Source: Phycisphaerae bacterium (GTDB lineage Bacteria; Planctomycetota; Phycisphaerae; Phycisphaerales; UBA1924). Taken from it: a stretch of 7,230 nucleotides of DNA. The number at the start of each line of letters is the position of its first letter. The first letter of the stretch is position 1. The notes under the pieces are model-generated. The model searched no databases and was not told the DNA's origin. It saw only the letters and a list, made by a program, of their open reading frames with translations. The position numbers were made by a program, and so were the translations under genes. Where the stretch lies: NCBI GenBank assembly GCA_016794945.1, contig JAEUIX010000108.1:1-7230 (forward strand), given 5' to 3'. Positions 5,212-7,230 of this stretch are shown here, one piece after another.

Positions 5212-6418
5212 CGACGGCCCCGTTGATGACGGCGCCGACGCAGTGGGAGGTGTATTCGAAGGGGTCGCCGTCGAAGAGCGCGATGTCGCCGTCCTTGCCG
5301 GGCTCGAGCGAGCCGACGCGCCCGTCGATCTGCAGGATGCGGGCGGCGTCGATGGTGATGGTGGCCAGGGCCTGGTCGAAGGTCAGTCCGTTGGCGGCCG
5401 CGACGGCGGCCTCGAAGAGCACGATGCGCGTCTTGGGCACGTAGCTCTCGTAGCCCGATTGCAGGGCGACGCGGAGGCCGGCACGGCGCAGCGCCGCGGC
5501 GGTGGTGAAGCTGGCGTTCTCGGTCTCACCCACGGCCCGCATCATGGAGGGGTGGACGATGACGGGCACGTTGACCTTCTTGAGGCGGTCGGCGAGCATG
5601 ATGGCCTCGGCGCCGCCGTCGAGGATCATGTTGAACTTGAACTCGTCCTGGAGGCGCAGGGCCGCGTCGATGTCCTGGGCGCGCTGCGCGGTGATGAGCA
5701 GGGGCACCTCGCCCCGGATGACGCGGGCGAGCGTTTCCAGCCGCAGGTTGCGCTCGGGCTTCTTGTCGGCGGGGGCGGTGTTGACCTTCTGGTCGTACTC
5801 CTGGGCCTTGATGAGCTCGGCCCGGAGCATCGCGATGAGCTTGGCGCGGGTGCCGGGGCTCTTGCCACCGTCCTTCTGAGCGGAGGGGCCGAAGGTGCAG
5901 GCGACGGCGCCCAGCGGGCTGACCAGGGCCTGCTCGACGGTGGCGCCGACGGTCTTGACGATGATGGTCTGCCCGCTGACCGCTTCGCCCGGGGCGTGCC
6001 CGGTGTGCACGGTGGTGATGCCGAAGGAGCGGACGAAGCCGACGAGCCTGTCGTTGGGGTTGTAGGCGTCGATCGCGCGCAGCTCGGGCTGGATCGGGGT
6101 CGAGCGCTCGAGCTGGTCGCTGTCGTGCCGGGTGTTGTACAGGCCGCTGAGGCCGACGGTGGAGTGCGCGTCGATCAGCCCGGGCGTCGCGACGGCCGCC
6201 TCGAGCACGCGATGGCCGTCGGGGATCCTGACGTCGGCCGCCTTGCCGACGGCGGCGACCTTGCCGTCGGTGATCACGACGACCCCGTTCTCGATGGTGC
6301 CGGCGGGGCCCATGGTGTGCAGGCGGGCGGCCTTGACGGCCACCTGCGCGTGCGCCGCCGTCGGCAGGCAGGCCATCAGCGTGAGGGTGGTGAGCAGTCG
6401 GCGGGGGCGGGTGAGCAT
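5192..6418 (-). CDS. Exported amidohydrolase-superfamily protein with degenerate metal site
   Basis: A 408-residue protein with a signal peptide (basic MLTRPRR, hydrophobic core, likely cleavage after AHA at residue 24), so it probably acts outside the cytoplasm. The fold is that of imidazolonepropionase-like amidohydrolases: an N-terminal beta-sandwich strand set (about 26-75), VATPGLIDAH (76-85) entering the barrel, and the C-terminal GSLEPGKDGDIALFDGDPFEYTS (369-391). Metal ligands are largely missing. The first HxH reads H85-S-T87, the next HxH reads T243-A-Q245, the following His region reads LDGGAEA, and the terminal Asp region reads QSGYES. It is therefore probably non-catalytic or uses different chemistry. 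ATG 6418 has GAGG (6425-6428) six bases upstream. It lies 69 bases downstream of a second amidohydrolase on the same strand, likely one operon. Substrate unknown. Confidence 0.9.
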   Translation of the reverse strand: MLTRPRRLLTTLTLMACLPTAAHAQVAVKAARLHTMGPAGTIENGVVVITDGKVAAVGKAADVRIPDGHRVLEAAVATPGLIDAHSTVGLSGLYNTRHDSDQLERSTPIQPELRAIDAYNPNDRLVGFVRSFGITTVHTGHAPGEAVSGQTIIVKTVGATVEQALVSPLGAVACTFGPSAQKDGGKSPGTRAKLIAMLRAELIKAQEYDQKVNTAPADKKPERNLRLETLARVIRGEVPLLITAQRAQDIDAALRLQDEFKFNMILDGGAEAIMLADRLKKVNVPVIVHPSMMRAVGETENASFTTAAALRRAGLRVALQSGYESYVPKTRIVLFEAAVAAANGLTFDQALATITIDAARILQIDGRVGSLEPGKDGDIALFDGDPFEYTSHCVGAVINGAVVSEVRR

Positions 6419-6487
6419 GGAGGACCTCGGGTGCGGACGAAGACGGCGGGTGACTCGAACGGGCGGCGGCGCTCGGGCGGGCGCGGG

Positions 6488-7230
6488 TCAGGGGGCCTGC
6501 CACTGCGTGCCGTTGCGGCCGAACATGAAGGACGATTCGTCGAAGCAGCAGAAGTAGGGCGACTGGTCGTGCCCGGCGCCGAAGCCGCCCTCGGCGTAGA
6601 GCCGGTCCTTGTCGTTGGAGCGGTCGAAGACCTTCACGCCCTCGACCCAAGTCTGCTCGACCTTGGTGTAGACGCTCAGCGGGTCGCCGGACAGGACGAT
6701 GAAGTCGGCGTCCTTGCCCGGCTCCAGGCTGCCGGTGCGGGCGGCCAGGTCCATGATCTCGGCCCCGCGGATGGTCAGCGCCCGCAGTGCGCCCTGGCGC
6801 GACATGCCGGCGCGCACGGCCAGCGCGCCCATCCGCAGGAACAGGCGCGAGTCGGTGATCCAGTCGTCGGTGTGAAAGGCGACCTTCACGCCGGCCTTCT
6901 CGAGCACGGCGCCGGTTTCGTAGGACATCTCCGCGGCCTCGAGCTTGCCGCCGGGCGAATCGACCAGGATCACCGAGCACGGCACGCCGGCCCGGGCGAT
7001 CTCGTCGGCCACCTTCCACGCCTCGCTGACGTGGTGCAGCGTGACCCGGAAGCCGAACTCCTGCTTGAGCCGCAGCACGGTCATGATGTCGTCGGCCCGG
7101 TGCGTGTGGTGGTGCACCATCCGCCGCCCGCTGAGCACCTCCAGGATCGCCTCCATCCCCAGGTCACGCTTGCCCTGGTCGCGGTCCTTCTCATCCCCCG
7201 CCCCGCCCGCGGCGATCCCCCGCTCCCGCC
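6488..7230 (-). CDS. Amidohydrolase-superfamily protein, C-terminal part, metal site retained
   Basis: Metal-dependent hydrolase of the imidazolonepropionase-like group, cut by the right window edge. The frame is open to base 7230, so the ATG at 7156 is internal, and about 247 residues are visible. The metal-binding features are present: an HxH within HHHTHRADDI (HTH at 7100-7108), a His pair in LHHVSEAW (7031-7036), and FHTDD, whose first Asp is at 6866-6868. The conserved GSLEPGKDADFIVLSGDPLSVYTKV block closes the barrel and returns to the beta-sandwich. Beyond the usual end there is a tail of about 40 residues rich in Gly, Phe, Asp and Asn, with a CC pair (PYFCCFDESSF). The N-terminal first HxH and any signal peptide are off the window. 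It is the upstream partner of the degenerate paralogue that follows after 69 bases. Together they resemble the tandem amidohydrolase pairs seen in Planctomycetota. Substrate unknown. Confidence 0.9.
   Translation of the reverse strand, partial: RERGIAAGGAGDEKDRDQGKRDLGMEAILEVLSGRRMVHHHTHRADDIMTVLRLKQEFGFRVTLHHVSEAWKVADEIARAGVPCSVILVDSPGGKLEAAEMSYETGAVLEKAGVKVAFHTDDWITDSRLFLRMGALAVRAGMSRQGALRALTIRGAEIMDLAARTGSLEPGKDADFIVLSGDPLSVYTKVEQTWVEGVKVFDRSNDKDRLYAEGGFGAGHDQSPYFCCFDESSFMFGRNGTQWQAP

Noticed and set aside
5526..7019. A long minus-strand frame crossing both amidohydrolase genes in another register.
   Set aside because: An R/P/G-rich shadow. The amidohydrolase signatures lie in the other frames.

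Overview
The window is GC-rich bacterial DNA with six complete or near-complete protein genes, two further genes cut by the window edges, and short intergenic gaps (none longer than about 150 bases). The strong G/C preference at third codon positions, the class II (plant/actinobacterial-type) DAHP synthase, the FeoA-FeoB-small membrane protein cluster and the tandem exported amidohydrolases together suggest a high-GC Planctomycetota bacterium, perhaps of the Phycisphaerae. That assignment is inferred from gene content and has not been confirmed.

Layout: (1) Bases 1-482, plus strand: C-terminal part of a short-chain dehydrogenase/reductase. (2) Bases 498-3155, plus strand: a ferrous-iron uptake operon with a candidate promoter, a cysteine-rich FeoA, the GTPase/permease FeoB, and a 55-residue membrane protein whose start overlaps the feoB stop. 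A strong GC hairpin follows. (3) Bases 3240-3665, minus strand: a very unusual 141-residue basic protein built from only ten amino-acid types, with no acidic and no aliphatic I/L/V residues. This is the strongest candidate for something undescribed. (4) Bases 3817-5211, plus strand: class II DAHP synthase, the first enzyme of the shikimate pathway, with a TACACT element just before its GTG start. (5) Bases 5192-7230, minus strand: two tandem metal-dependent-hydrolase-superfamily proteins. The upstream one (cut by the right edge) keeps visible metal-binding His and Asp residues. The downstream one has a signal peptide and has lost nearly all of them, so it looks like a non-catalytic or altered partner.

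The Feo genes form one functional unit: FeoA and the small membrane protein would assist or stabilise FeoB in the inner membrane during Fe(II) import. The two amidohydrolases form a second unit, probably acting outside the cytoplasm. The basic protein and the DAHP synthase are divergently transcribed from the 151-base gap at 3666-3816, but nothing else links their functions. No RNA genes, CRISPR arrays, insertion sequences or attachment sites were seen.
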